Assembly (NCBI GenBank): GCA_004193205.1
Contig: RZUM01000015.1
Location: 1 to 64,000, forward strand
Length of the DNA: 64,000 nt
Reading direction: 5' to 3'
Source of the DNA: Gordonia sediminis
GTDB lineage: Bacteria; Actinomycetota; Actinomycetes; Mycobacteriales; Mycobacteriaceae
Below are positions 7,504 to 17,287 of this stretch, piece after piece (within the stretch, counting starts at the first letter, position 1; every line of letters starts with the position of its first letter). Under the pieces are notes generated by a model, which saw only the letters and a list, made by a program, of their open reading frames with translations, searched no databases and was not told where the DNA came from. Position numbers and translations under genes: made by a program.

Positions 7504-9966
7504 CTAACTCCAGTACTTGGTCGATCCGTCGGGACCCGCGGTTGTGCTCACCAGTTTGGCGAAACAGTGATCACGGTCGAATCCCTGCGCCCGGCACCAG
7601 TTGTTCGCCGCATCCGGACCCGGGAACGTGGCCGCCGCCACCGTCACCCACCAGCCTTTGTAGCTGAACACGCTCCACTCGTCGCTGTAGAGAAGCCGAA
7701 CATCCTTGAACCGCAACCGCAGTGCGAGGAACTCGTCGAGGATGGCCTGGTTGTCCCAGGTCTTGCCGTCGGCGACCAGTCCGGGGCGTTTGGAGCTGAG
7801 CTGGGCCACCCAGTGGTTGTTGAGGTTCGCCAGGATGAAGGCGCGGTCGGAGTCGGCCTGCAATCGCAACGCATCCACGCTCGTCGCCGCCACATCGGTA
7901 CCGGCCGGCAGCGACGTACCCGTCGCGGCCGCCGACGGCGCGGACGCACCCTCGTCGGGCACGGCCAGTTCGGGTGGCACACCCGTGCTGGACCCCTTCT
8001 CGCATTCGACGAGGAAGCGGTTACCACTCGACGTCGCCTGCTCCGACAACGTATCCGGCAGCCGGAAGAACGTGCCCGGCGGATACGTCAGCTCCATCGT
8101 CAGGCCGGGTCCTCCCCCGTCCTCCGACGGGATGGCCACCGGCGCCCGCGAGAAGTCGAACGTCCCGGAGGCGACGAGGTTGTTGCCATCAGTGATGGTG
8201 ATCCGGGTCTGCGGCCCGTAGAGCACATCCCCGCCTGGGCATTTCGCGGTGACCTTCATCGTCACACCCAGGCCACCCGACGAGGTGCGGAACGTTTGCG
8301 GCGTGAAGATCGGCGGCGAGCCACACGGCGTGACGTACTCATCTCCGCCGGTACCTCCGCCCGAGCCACCCGAACCCGACCGCACGGAGCCCGGCACGAT
8401 AGCGGTCCCGCCGGTGGGGGCGAAGCCGGTGATGGTGGTCTGGGTGACGGTCACCAGCCGGTCGCCCGCGGCGAAGGTCAACACGGGACCGGGCTTCGAA
8501 TTGCCGGCGGTCGGTACGTTGCCGAGCGCAGAGGCCGACTGAGACCACACCGACGATCCGGTGGCCAGATCCACCGCGGACAGCCCGCCCTCGGAGGAAC
8601 CGACGATGACACGCTCACCGTCGGTGACGGCGACACCAGATGATCGATATCCAGTCCACGTGGGCGTCTGCCACAATTCTGTGCCGGTGTCGGTGGACAG
8701 CGCGATAAGTGAATCGCGTCCGTACACGACCACTTCCCGATCGTCGGCGAGCACCGCCTGCGCGCCGAACTGGCTCACGTCGGGATTGTCCGTCGTCCAC
8801 AGCGTCTGACCGTTGGTAAGGTCGGTATAGCTTTCGTCCACCAAGATCCGGTTCTGTTGTCCCGCGCTGACCACCTCGGGAATCACCGCAGAGCCTCCCG
8901 GCACGTCGGATGTCGTCCCGTTCGGCCGGACCACCGTCACTGCGTTGTCCGTCACCACTCCGTTCGACACCTCACCGGTGAGCAGTGTCAGGGATCCGTC
9001 GTGCAGTCGGCCGATTCTCGAAGAACCCGCGCTGTTGAGGATTTCGCTGCCGTCATCGGCGGAGACGACAACCGCATTTGTACTGCTGCCCGCCACGAGA
9101 TCGTCGGTCGCGGTGAACTGGGACGCGTCACCGCTGCCCGGGAATCCCTCGGGTAGGGGTGATGTCGACCGCTGCCACTCCAGGCCGTCCGGCGTCACCT
9201 TATAGATCGTCCTGGTGCGGTCGGCGGGCGAGTAGGAGTGGAGATAGGCTGCCGACCCGTTGTAGGCGATCTCGTACCCAACCTGCGAATTCGGCAGCGG
9301 GACGGTTGCCATCGGGTCTCCGGTGCGGGTGTCAACGAAGTAGATGTCGGTGTCGCCGCGACAGGCGATCGAGTGGTCGACGATGGTGTCCGAGCATCCG
9401 CGGACAACGCGATCGAGAATCCACGTCTCGCCGGTTTGGGCATCGGTACCGACGAGGCGATGCGATGCGCCGACACTGGTGAATTGGTCGCCGACGAGAG
9501 TCACGATCGTCTGACCGTCGCTGATTGCGCCGAGGGTGCCGTACCGTCCCTCCGACGGCAGCGCCGACACGAACTGATTGCCGCCAACCGAATTCGCGCT
9601 CACCATCCACGCCACACCGGGCGTCGTCGGGTACGAGCCCGTCAACTGCCCGTCGAGCAGCTGCTGGTCGGTCGACGATCGCTGCATCCACCAGACCAGG
9701 CTCAGCGCAGCCAGTGCGATGACCAGGATGATCGCGATGCCGCCGAGAATCCACGGTGTGCGCGACGCGCGATGTGGCAGGGGCGGGGCGGTCCAGTAGC
9801 CGGGTGGCATTCCTGGTGGCATGGCGCCTGGGGGAAAGTTCGGCCCAGCGCTCACCATCGGGGGCGGCGGAGCCGGCTGCTGGGGAGGCTGTTGTCCGAA
9901 CGTCATTGGCCGGTCCGGGGAGTCTCTGGTCGGCTCCGGTGGCGGAGGCCCGGCGTGCGACATCAT
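7504..9966 (-). CDS. Membrane-anchored PQQ-like beta-propeller protein with two C-terminal envelope modules
   Basis: A proline-rich cytoplasmic N-terminus is followed by one transmembrane helix (WILGGIAIILVIALAALSLV). A long extracellular region then repeats blades such as TDAQTGETWILD and DLATGSSVWSQ, the pattern of PQQ-like/WD40-like propellers. The last 250 residues hold two modules, one with LVASGTFDFSRAPVAIP and one with NNHWVAQLSSK to GFDRDHCFAKL, both repeated in the 440-residue protein at 15965-17287. The start is uncertain: 9966 is chosen, but 10002 and a GTG-like start at 10068 are open. It may sense or bind wall components. Confidence 0.8.
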   Translation of the reverse strand: MMSHAGPPPPEPTRDSPDRPMTFGQQPPQQPAPPPPMVSAGPNFPPGAMPPGMPPGYWTAPPLPHRASRTPWILGGIAIILVIALAALSLVWWMQRSSTDQQLLDGQLTGSYPTTPGVAWMVSANSVGGNQFVSALPSEGRYGTLGAISDGQTIVTLVGDQFTSVGASHRLVGTDAQTGETWILDRVVRGCSDTIVDHSIACRGDTDIYFVDTRTGDPMATVPLPNSQVGYEIAYNGSAAYLHSYSPADRTRTIYKVTPDGLEWQRSTSPLPEGFPGSGDASQFTATDDLVAGSSTNAVVVSADDGSEILNSAGSSRIGRLHDGSLTLLTGEVSNGVVTDNAVTVVRPNGTTSDVPGGSAVIPEVVSAGQQNRILVDESYTDLTNGQTLWTTDNPDVSQFGAQAVLADDREVVVYGRDSLIALSTDTGTELWQTPTWTGYRSSGVAVTDGERVIVGSSEGGLSAVDLATGSSVWSQSASALGNVPTAGNSKPGPVLTFAAGDRLVTVTQTTITGFAPTGGTAIVPGSVRSGSGGSGGGTGGDEYVTPCGSPPIFTPQTFRTSSGGLGVTMKVTAKCPGGDVLYGPQTRITITDGNNLVASGTFDFSRAPVAIPSEDGGGPGLTMELTYPPGTFFRLPDTLSEQATSSGNRFLVECEKGSSTGVPPELAVPDEGASAPSAAATGTSLPAGTDVAATSVDALRLQADSDRAFILANLNNHWVAQLSSKRPGLVADGKTWDNQAILDEFLALRLRFKDVRLLYSDEWSVFSYKGWWVTVAAATFPGPDAANNWCRAQGFDRDHCFAKLVSTTAGPDGSTKYWS

Positions 9967-10121
9967 CCCAGTTAATCCGATGGTCGCCGCTTCGCTCGTC
10001 ATCCGTACGAACCAATTTCGTGAGACACTGCTGACCCGTTCGAGCGAACCCCGGTGCAGCTCTGGCACATCGAGGTCCGCACCTACTAGAGTGTTCTACT
10101 CTCTGCGTCCAAAGGAGTGGT

Positions 10122-11318
10122 ATGGCGAAGATTCCCGAAGAGCACGGTCCCAGGGGAGGACAGGTCCCTCCGCAGACACCGCCACCGCAGATGCCGCCGC
10201 GCCCCCAGATGCCACCGCGGACCGGCGAGCCGGTTCGGCAACACTGGCAGGGCCCGCCCCCGGGACCGCCCAGCCCTCCCGCAACGACTCCCCCGACTGC
10301 AGGCAACGTCGGGAGCCCGTCCGAGCCCGGCCGGAAGTCCTTGACGAAGAAGCGTCGTCGATACAAGCGCATCGCCGTGGCCGCGACCGCTGTCGCGCTG
10401 GTCGCCGGAGGCGCCGTCGGCGGATACTTCGCGCAGAACGAATGGGCCAGTCGTCGGGCCGAGCCGGCACGGGAGCTCGTGACGCTGGAAGTACCCGAGT
10501 ACCGCGACAACATCACGTCGACGATGCCCGACGTGCGGGGGCTCGATGAACAGGCTGCGCGTCAAGTACTTGTCGACTCCGGCGTCGACGCCCGCCGGAT
10601 CACCACGTCGACGGAACCCGCGGCCGGAGCGGCCGGCAGCGTCATCGACCAGCGACCTGCGTCTGGTACCGAGAAGCCGACCGAGGTGGCGCTGGTGATT
10701 TCCACCGAGGCCACCATGCCCGCGCTGACCGGCCAGACCGGACAACAACTGTCCGTCGAATTGCAGAAGATGGGCGCCGAGGTAGAGGTCGCCAGCCGGT
10801 ATCAGCCCGGCGCACAACCCGGAACAGTCGTCGAGTCCACACCGAAACCGGGCCAACCGCTGCCACAGAAAGTGACACTGGTTGTGGCCGAGCCGGGTTC
10901 GTCGGCGTATCTGGCGTCGTTGAGGGCGATCAGCAGTGGCTGCTCGTCGACCTCGACGTCGTTGAACGGTACCGACTACGAGAAGTCATTGCGGTGTTCG
11001 GCCGGTAGTCGAGAACCCGAAGAGTACGAATGGGTGACCAAGCGCGCCGTGGACCAGCTGACCGCGACGGTGGGTATCTCCGACGAAGACGACCCGAGCG
11101 CCGCGGCGCGTGTCGAGGTGTTCGCCGACGGCAAACGAGTGGCCAACGTCGTTGCGCGCTACGGCACCACCGCGCCGCTCAACGCCATCGTCACCAATGC
11201 ACTGCGAGTGTCGATCGTGGTCACCCGCATGGGGCCGGGCACCGACTCGGTGTACGCAGTGCTCGGTGACGCGCGCGTTATTGGCAGCGCCGACGCCATC
11301 AAGAAGCTGGAAAGCTGA
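10122..11318 (+). CDS. PASTA-domain membrane protein
   Basis: This 398-residue protein has a Pro-rich N-terminus, a Lys/Arg patch, one transmembrane helix (IAVAATAVALVAGGAVGGYF, near residues 86-105), then two PASTA repeats (MPDVRGLDEQAARQVL and MPALTGQTGQQLSVEL). The C-terminal domain with LNGTDYEKSLRC resembles an NPCBM-like carbohydrate-binding beta sandwich. PASTA repeats bind muropeptides in Ser/Thr kinases and penicillin-binding proteins; no kinase domain is present here. AAAGGAG lies seven bases before the ATG. The stop codon shares one base with the next start (TGATG), so the two genes are translationally coupled. Confidence 0.85.
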   Translation: MAKIPEEHGPRGGQVPPQTPPPQMPPRPQMPPRTGEPVRQHWQGPPPGPPSPPATTPPTAGNVGSPSEPGRKSLTKKRRRYKRIAVAATAVALVAGGAVGGYFAQNEWASRRAEPARELVTLEVPEYRDNITSTMPDVRGLDEQAARQVLVDSGVDARRITTSTEPAAGAAGSVIDQRPASGTEKPTEVALVISTEATMPALTGQTGQQLSVELQKMGAEVEVASRYQPGAQPGTVVESTPKPGQPLPQKVTLVVAEPGSSAYLASLRAISSGCSSTSTSLNGTDYEKSLRCSAGSREPEEYEWVTKRAVDQLTATVGISDEDDPSAAARVEVFADGKRVANVVARYGTTAPLNAIVTNALRVSIVVTRMGPGTDSVYAVLGDARVIGSADAIKKLES

Positions 11319-13789
11319 TGACAGTCAAGCTGGTTCGACTACTGGCCGTGCTGACGATGACGTTGGCGATGATCATCCCATCGGCCGGATCGTCGAATGC
11401 CAACCCACCGACGCCGGAACGCAGCCGATATGGCATCAATCCGCTGCTCATCGTGTTCGACCTGTCCGGCTCGATGGGTGAAGACGACGGAACGGGCACC
11501 GTGAAACTCGAAGGTGCCAAGAATTCCATGGCCGACCTGGTGAGCCGGCAGCCCGCCGGCGCGGAGATGGGGTTGTGGACATACCCCGGGTCAGGGCAGT
11601 CGTGCGACCCGGGCGGCTATCTGCCCGGTAGCGAACTGCGCCGGGTGCAGGACCCGAATCAGATGGCCGCGACCATCCGTGACCTGCAGGCCGACGGCGG
11701 CACCCCCACCGCGGAGGCGCTCGAGGCCGCCGCCGACAGTCTGCGCGACCGAGGCCGCACGGGCGCGAACATGGTGCTCGTGTCCGACGGGCACAGCACC
11801 TGCGGTGACCCGTGCGAGGTGGCCAAATCGCTGGCGGCCGAGGGCTTCGACATCACCGTCGACACCGTCGGCTTCCGCATCGACGACAGCGGAGCCGAAG
11901 AGCTGCAATGTATTTCTGACGCCACGCAGGGCGCCTACTACGACGCCGAGGACAGCGAAGCGTTGAGCAAGAAGCTGTCCGAACTCTCGTTGCCCGCCCT
12001 GGTCGTCGACGTCGATACCCCGCAGGCAGTGCCGTCGGGTGGGCTGGCGACCATCACTGCGACTGTGCGCAATCCGTCGGCGACGACGATCCGCGACGTG
12101 TGGGTCGGCTTGCAGTTCACCCAGGACGGCGTCGACAACGCGATCCTTCCCGCCGTGATCCCACCGCGATTCCGGCTGGGCCGGTTGGGTTCAGGCGACT
12201 CACAGACACGAAAATGGAAGGTGACCACGGGGCCAAAAGGCAAGGATGCGACGATGTCCTGGTCGGTGAGCGCCTGGGGTGAGACCACCATGCCCCAAGT
12301 GGAGCGCGGGTCGATCATCGTCACCAAGAACATCGACCCGTCCCGGAGCGGGAAGGTTCTCGCCGATGTCCTGGCCTCGCCCGCGTCGGCGATCATCATG
12401 GGCGACTCGTACTCGTCGGGTGAGGGAACTTTCAAGTATTTGAGCGGAAATGACACTCACGATCCGTCCTGTCACCGCAGCGACCGACAATACGCTTCAC
12501 AGTTGCTGGCGACCGCCCAGAATCCCAGGGTGCGCAATATTGCTTGCAGCGGAGCGGTTCTCGCTGACCTGATCAGCCCGCAGCTCGCATTCGATCCGGA
12601 AGACCCGAAGGGCAGCACCGGATTCAAGACGCGCAACGGCCAGCTACAGATCCTCGACCGCCAGGAAGCGCCGTCGGCGGTCTTTCTCACCATCGGCGGC
12701 AACGACATCGGTTTCGGAACCCTCGCCTCGAAGTGCGTGCTGTCGAGCTGCGACAAGAACGACGAACTCGACCAGATGATCGACGACGGCCTGCAAGGCC
12801 TTCAACAACTCTCGCGGTACTACGCCGAGATCTACCGGATCATCAATACCGACGACAAACGCGAGGCACGCGACGGTCAGGTCGCGCCGGTCATCGTCTC
12901 GCCGTATCCGTGGGTACTGCCCAACGCGGCGTCGGCGAGCTGCGGCCTCATCGACCGCGATGAGGTCAACTTCCTCAACTGGGTGCAAGGTCGACTCAAC
13001 GAAACGATTCGCACGCAGGTGAAGGCCGCACAGGACAAGGGCGCCGAGGTGTATTACGCCGGAAACGTTGTCGACGCGATGGCCAATCACACGGCATGCG
13101 ACAAAGAGCCGTACATCAACCCGATCAACGGCGGCGACGCGATCGCCGCGGGAGCGGCCGACACCTTCAACCAAGCGTTGGACTTCATGAACCTCGCCCC
13201 TGGAGCCAACAGCCACCTGCTCGCGGAGTTCCTGCACCCCAATGTGGCCGGGCACGGCGCCATCGCCAGTGCCATCGCCACCTGGAGCAACCCAGACGCC
13301 GCGCGGCCCGGCTACCGGTCGCTGGAGCCCGCGTTCAACCTCGAATCGGACGGTTTCGATGAAGATCTCGCACACTCGGTCGATCTGACCTCGGCGATGC
13401 GGACCGACGTACCCGGACCGCTCGAGGCCGCCGGCGACTTCGCGGTCAAGGCCGGGGAAATGCTCGGCATCGCCATGCGACAAGGAACCTGCGTGGCCTG
13501 CTCGGTGAAGGTGGGTGCGGAATCTTCGCCCCGCACCCTGGGATGGGCGACGACGGCCGACGACGGGTCACTGAATGCCGTGGTCGCCATCCCCGTGGAC
13601 ATGCCGCCGGGGGTTCATCACCTGACGTTCACCACCATCGACACCGACGGTGCGATCACGACATCGAGCGTCGAGTTCCGCGTGCACAAACCGCTCCCGT
13701 GGTGGTTCTGGGGAATGGCGGGCGTCGCGGTTGCCGCCGTGGTCGTGGCGGTCGTGATGTTCTGGCGGGCACGACGACTCCGTGAGTAG
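11318..13789 (+). CDS. Secreted VWA-SGNH hydrolase fusion with C-terminal membrane anchor
   Basis: This 823-residue protein has a signal peptide (LLAVLTMTLAMIIPSAGS), a VWA domain with DLSGS near residue 48, and a beta-sandwich linker. An SGNH/GDSL hydrolase domain follows: GDSYSSGEG near residue 362, GGND near 461 and LHPNVAGH near 637. A final transmembrane helix (WWFWGMAGVAVAAVVVAVVM) with an Arg tail closes it. SGNH enzymes of this class are esterases or lipases. The fusion with a VWA adhesion-type domain suggests an anchored enzyme positioned by protein binding. It is coupled to the upstream PASTA protein, which implies they act together in the envelope. Confidence 0.9.
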   Translation: MTVKLVRLLAVLTMTLAMIIPSAGSSNANPPTPERSRYGINPLLIVFDLSGSMGEDDGTGTVKLEGAKNSMADLVSRQPAGAEMGLWTYPGSGQSCDPGGYLPGSELRRVQDPNQMAATIRDLQADGGTPTAEALEAAADSLRDRGRTGANMVLVSDGHSTCGDPCEVAKSLAAEGFDITVDTVGFRIDDSGAEELQCISDATQGAYYDAEDSEALSKKLSELSLPALVVDVDTPQAVPSGGLATITATVRNPSATTIRDVWVGLQFTQDGVDNAILPAVIPPRFRLGRLGSGDSQTRKWKVTTGPKGKDATMSWSVSAWGETTMPQVERGSIIVTKNIDPSRSGKVLADVLASPASAIIMGDSYSSGEGTFKYLSGNDTHDPSCHRSDRQYASQLLATAQNPRVRNIACSGAVLADLISPQLAFDPEDPKGSTGFKTRNGQLQILDRQEAPSAVFLTIGGNDIGFGTLASKCVLSSCDKNDELDQMIDDGLQGLQQLSRYYAEIYRIINTDDKREARDGQVAPVIVSPYPWVLPNAASASCGLIDRDEVNFLNWVQGRLNETIRTQVKAAQDKGAEVYYAGNVVDAMANHTACDKEPYINPINGGDAIAAGAADTFNQALDFMNLAPGANSHLLAEFLHPNVAGHGAIASAIATWSNPDAARPGYRSLEPAFNLESDGFDEDLAHSVDLTSAMRTDVPGPLEAAGDFAVKAGEMLGIAMRQGTCVACSVKVGAESSPRTLGWATTADDGSLNAVVAIPVDMPPGVHHLTFTTIDTDGAITTSSVEFRVHKPLPWWFWGMAGVAVAAVVVAVVMFWRARRLRE

Positions 13790-13849
13790 CGGCGATGCGG
13801 CGTCCTGCCGGACGACCCCCTCCTGCCTCGACGTTGCGAAAAAGGCCAG

Positions 13850-14770
13850 TCAGAGATTCAGTCCGTACACGAACATGACGATCAACGCGACAAGACTGAG
13901 CAGGCCGAGGTAGCCGAAGACGAGCCCCGCCAAGGCCAGCCCGGCACCTTGCTCACCAGTCCGCCGGATCTGTGCCCTGGAGACGTGACCGACCGGGATC
14001 GCAGCCAGCGGGAAGACCAACCCCAAGACCAACGCGGCGATCGCAAGGGAGTTGGTGCGCGGGTTCACCATCCCGCCTCCTACGATCTGATCTGCGGTGA
14101 CTGCACGGCCATCTGGTGTGTGCCCGACGACAGGGAACACAGGGTTGCCTTCGGCGGTGTACCCGATCGGCGCGACCGGGGTCGAATACCCCTGCTGCGG
14201 TCGGCGGCCGAGGTATGTCACGCCGATCGCGATCGTCACCAGCGCCGGGATCAGAATCGTCGCCATGACGACGATGGTGGGAATCCAGATGTAGAAGCCA
14301 CCGCTGTAGAGACCAATCGCCAACTCGCGCACCGGCTGGTACAACAACCACCAGACGCATGTCAGAGCAAGTAGCACCCCAAAGACAATCGTTGCGGCCG
14401 GCTTGCCGGCACGCCCCGCCCAAATAGCCCCGAAGCACACGAGGATCGACAGCACCGGGACAAACGACGCGTGCGCGACGGGGTACATGACGACCCGAAA
14501 GAACGGCAACGCGATCAGCAATAAGAGGGAGACACCGGCGATCACGAGAGCTGCGGCGCCACCCTGACTCTGCGCCGATGGCATCCGCCCGAACGGAACC
14601 GGCTGAGGACCCGCCTGGAGGGTCCAGTTTCCTTGCGCGTAGGAGTGATTGGGGTATGGCGAGGATCCGATCGGTGCACCGACAGGCATGCCCGGAGGCG
14701 GAGGCTGTGAACCGCGCGGGTAGGCGCCAAATGCCCCCGTGGGTTGCGACGAGGGGTCCGGTCCGGGCAT
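13850..14770 (-). CDS. DUF4190-like multi-pass membrane protein
   Basis: This 306-residue protein starts at the ATG at 14770, behind AAGGAC; the longer frame lacks such a site. A Pro/Gly-rich soluble N-terminus is followed by four to five hydrophobic segments. The last pair, LAIAALVLGLVFPLAAIPVGHV and AGLALAGLVFGYLGLLSLVALIV, joined by RAQIRRTGEQG, is the DUF4190 hairpin common in actinobacteria. The role of this family is unknown. It converges on the VWA-SGNH gene with a 60-base gap. Confidence 0.75.
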   Translation of the reverse strand: MPGPDPSSQPTGAFGAYPRGSQPPPPGMPVGAPIGSSPYPNHSYAQGNWTLQAGPQPVPFGRMPSAQSQGGAAALVIAGVSLLLLIALPFFRVVMYPVAHASFVPVLSILVCFGAIWAGRAGKPAATIVFGVLLALTCVWWLLYQPVRELAIGLYSGGFYIWIPTIVVMATILIPALVTIAIGVTYLGRRPQQGYSTPVAPIGYTAEGNPVFPVVGHTPDGRAVTADQIVGGGMVNPRTNSLAIAALVLGLVFPLAAIPVGHVSRAQIRRTGEQGAGLALAGLVFGYLGLLSLVALIVMFVYGLNL

Positions 14771-14941
14771 ATCGGTGTCCTTACTCTGGAGTTTCGTGGG
14801 CAAGACTTCGCCGGCAGGAATCGGAGACTGTCGGCTTACCAACGCAGAGGCCCCTCCCTACAGGCTTCCTATCGTGGCATGCCCACTCCTGTCTGTCGGG
14901 ACGATTGGGGCAGCGTTCCCCGTGTTTCCGCACGCAGGGAC

Positions 14942-15409
14942 TCAGCCCGGGTCCACCGGCTCAATCGGATGAGGGATCAGACAGCGTCCGTCGTGCACGC
15001 GGGTCGGCACCTGACCCGACAGCGCATCCGCAACCCGAAGCCAGAACATGTCGTCGAGCCTGCTGCGCGCTTCGTCGGCGCGGACCCACTCGACCGCGCA
15101 AGACTCGTCGGACAACCTCGCATGGCCTCCGATCGGTTCGCACAGGTAGACGAGTGAGACCACACCGCGCGTCAGGTTCTTGTACACACCACTCAGACGG
15201 CCCACGCGCACAACGATTCCGGACTCCTCCTCGATCTCCCGCTTGACGCCCGCCTCGATGGATTCGTCCAATTCGAGGACGCCACCCGGGATTTGCCACG
15301 TAGCGTCGTCGCGGCGTCGGATCACCAGAATTCGGCCGTAGTCGTCGATCACGACACCGGCGACACTCACGAAGTGCTTCGGTAGCTCCATCTCGGTCAT
15401 CTGATCCAT
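14942..15409 (-). CDS. Nudix hydrolase
   Basis: This 155-residue protein carries a full Nudix box: GGVLELDESIEAG continuing to REIEEESGI. It therefore hydrolyses a nucleoside diphosphate linked to another group, or cleans damaged nucleotides; the substrate is not predictable. The ATG at 15409 is chosen since it sits 5 bases after the stop of the upstream gene and gives a standard Nudix length; a longer reading adds 77 non-homologous residues. Further in-frame ATGs lie at 15400 and 15391. Confidence 0.85.
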   Translation of the reverse strand: MDQMTEMELPKHFVSVAGVVIDDYGRILVIRRRDDATWQIPGGVLELDESIEAGVKREIEEESGIVVRVGRLSGVYKNLTRGVVSLVYLCEPIGGHARLSDESCAVEWVRADEARSRLDDMFWLRVADALSGQVPTRVHDGRCLIPHPIEPVDPG

Positions 15410-15414
15410 CTCGG

Positions 15415-15915
15415 TCAACTGAACAGCAACTGCCCGATCTCGTGTCCCGCCCGCTGGATCTCCGCGAGCTCGGACCTGGACCCTGCAGCGACGAGTCTGC
15501 CGCCACCGGTGCTGTGGAAGAAGATGCCGGTCGTCGACGCGGTAAAGAACAGCACGGCAGCCAGGAGCAGGAACACCAATCCCAGAAGTACCTGCAGAAT
15601 CATGAATGGGCCACCCAAGAAGTCCGTCGTGAACATCCACAGCGCCAGAAAGACCAAGCCCACCCCATAGAAGATGTGCCTGCCCGACGTCGCGTTGCCG
15701 CTCGAGATCTGGCTGACATGACGCAGCGGAGCCTCGTGCTGGATGTAGCCGTGCGGGATGAACCCGAACAGCAGGTGTGGGTCGTGCACGATGACGCGTC
15801 GGTCGGTGATGGTGACCGTCGTCTTGATGTGGGTCAGGATCAGGTGCGGGGTGAACCGTCCGTGATATCGCACGACTTCACCGGCGAGGAGCGCGGGCGG
15901 GGTTGCTGTGGTCAT
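15415..15915 (-). CDS. PH-like membrane protein
   Basis: This 166-residue protein has a beta-rich N-terminal part (HLILTHIKTTVTITDRRVIV) of the kind seen in bacterial PH domains. Two adjacent hydrophobic segments follow (HIFYGVGLVFLALWMF and MILQVLLGLVFLLLAAVLFF), then a short helical tail. It lies between the 440-residue membrane protein and the Nudix gene with short gaps, so these three probably form one transcript. The function is unknown. Confidence 0.65.
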   Translation of the reverse strand: MTTATPPALLAGEVVRYHGRFTPHLILTHIKTTVTITDRRVIVHDPHLLFGFIPHGYIQHEAPLRHVSQISSGNATSGRHIFYGVGLVFLALWMFTTDFLGGPFMILQVLLGLVFLLLAAVLFFTASTTGIFFHSTGGGRLVAAGSRSELAEIQRAGHEIGQLLFS

Positions 15916-15964
15916 TGAGCACCTTTCTGTTTCGGTCGTCGGATCGCGGGAGTGTTCGGCGGGG

Positions 15965-17287
15965 TCACGGCAGATACACCGTGGTCCCCGCGGGGCCGGC
16001 GGTACTGGAGATCAGCTTGCCGATGCAGTGATCGCGGTCGAAACCCTGTTGCGCGCACCAGGACACGGCGGCCTGCCCCGACGGGAAGGTCTGCGACGTG
16101 ATCGTCACCCACCATCCGGAAGAGCTGAACACCGGCCAGTCGTCGCTCCAGAGCAGGCGCGCCCCCGAGAACCGCTGGTAGTTCGACGCGAACTCGTCGA
16201 GGATGTCCTGGTTCGTCCAGGTCTTGCCGTCCGCGACAAGGCCCGGCTGTTTCGAACTCAGCTGGGCGACCCACGTGTTGTTGCCGGCCGCGAGGATTTC
16301 TGTGCGGTCCGCGGCGGCCTGCGCACGCAGCGACTGGACGACCGCCTGGTCGGTGTCCGTGCCTGCGGGGACGTAGGTCTGCGACGGCGACGCCGAGACC
16401 GGCGCGGATGCCGAGGCTGCGGGCAGTTCCTGGGTCGTCGCGGTGCCGACCGGGTTGACGCTCACCGACATCCCCGCCACACCGGGCCCGGGCAGGCCGA
16501 AGTAGCTGCCCGACGGGAAGGTCATCGTGATGTCGCGGCCCGCCGTCCCCGATCCCGGGATGGCGATCGGCGTCGACGAGAAGTCGAAGGACCCCGACGC
16601 CACCAGACCCGACGGGGCCGAGACCGCGACCTGGGTGGCCGAGTTGGACAGGACGTCGCCGTCGGCGCACGAACTGGTCGCGGTCACCGTCACCGCCAAT
16701 CCGGACGGCGTGAGCGACACGCTGCGTGGGGTCATCGTCGGCGTTATCGCGCATACGGTGACGGTTCCCGATCCTGTCCCTCCGGCCGCCACGTTGGAGT
16801 CCGATCTCCCCCAGTCCTTGAGCGGGCCGATGGTGAGCGCCCAGGTTCCGACCCCGATCGCCAGCAGGATGACGACGACCATGGCGCCGACGATGATCGG
16901 GAACCGGTCGGCCCGCCGCGGTGCGGGCGCACCCGGCCAGGGCGGCGGTGCCGGCGGTGGGTACGGGGACGGCTCGCCGTAGGGTGACCACGCGCGGACC
17001 GTCGGTGTGGGCTGGGTGGGCGGCGGCGTGACCTCCGGAGCAATGGTGCTCAGGGTGGGCTTCGGCGTGAAGATGCGCTGCGTGGGCTCGGCAGCTGCGA
17101 CGAATTGCGTTGTCGCAGCGTCGGCGGCGAACGATTCGGTGGGTACTTCGGCCGCGTGTGGCACTGGCTTTTCGGGCGGCGTCCGCCCGGATTGGGTGTT
17201 CTGGGTACCGGGCTGCCATTTCATCCAGTCCAGGAGATTCCGGTCATCTGGAGGACGGGTGCCGCCGCCCTGGATATCAGGCATCAA
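15965..17287 (-). CDS. Membrane-anchored protein sharing C-terminal modules with the propeller protein
   Basis: This 440-residue protein has a 130-residue Pro/Thr-rich cytoplasmic region, one transmembrane helix (FPIIVGAMVVVILLAIGVGTWAL would be residues about 130-152) and two extracellular modules. Module one contains LVASGSFDFSSTPIAIPG. Module two runs from NNTWVAQLSSK through WWVTITSQTFP to QGFDRDHCIGKL. Both modules match the end of the protein at 7504-9966 closely, which makes them paralogous parts. No known domain name was recognised. The tandem Met start leaves a three-base ambiguity. Confidence 0.75.
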   Translation of the reverse strand: MMPDIQGGGTRPPDDRNLLDWMKWQPGTQNTQSGRTPPEKPVPHAAEVPTESFAADAATTQFVAAAEPTQRIFTPKPTLSTIAPEVTPPPTQPTPTVRAWSPYGEPSPYPPPAPPPWPGAPAPRRADRFPIIVGAMVVVILLAIGVGTWALTIGPLKDWGRSDSNVAAGGTGSGTVTVCAITPTMTPRSVSLTPSGLAVTVTATSSCADGDVLSNSATQVAVSAPSGLVASGSFDFSSTPIAIPGSGTAGRDITMTFPSGSYFGLPGPGVAGMSVSVNPVGTATTQELPAASASAPVSASPSQTYVPAGTDTDQAVVQSLRAQAAADRTEILAAGNNTWVAQLSSKQPGLVADGKTWTNQDILDEFASNYQRFSGARLLWSDDWPVFSSSGWWVTITSQTFPSGQAAVSWCAQQGFDRDHCIGKLISSTAGPAGTTVYLP

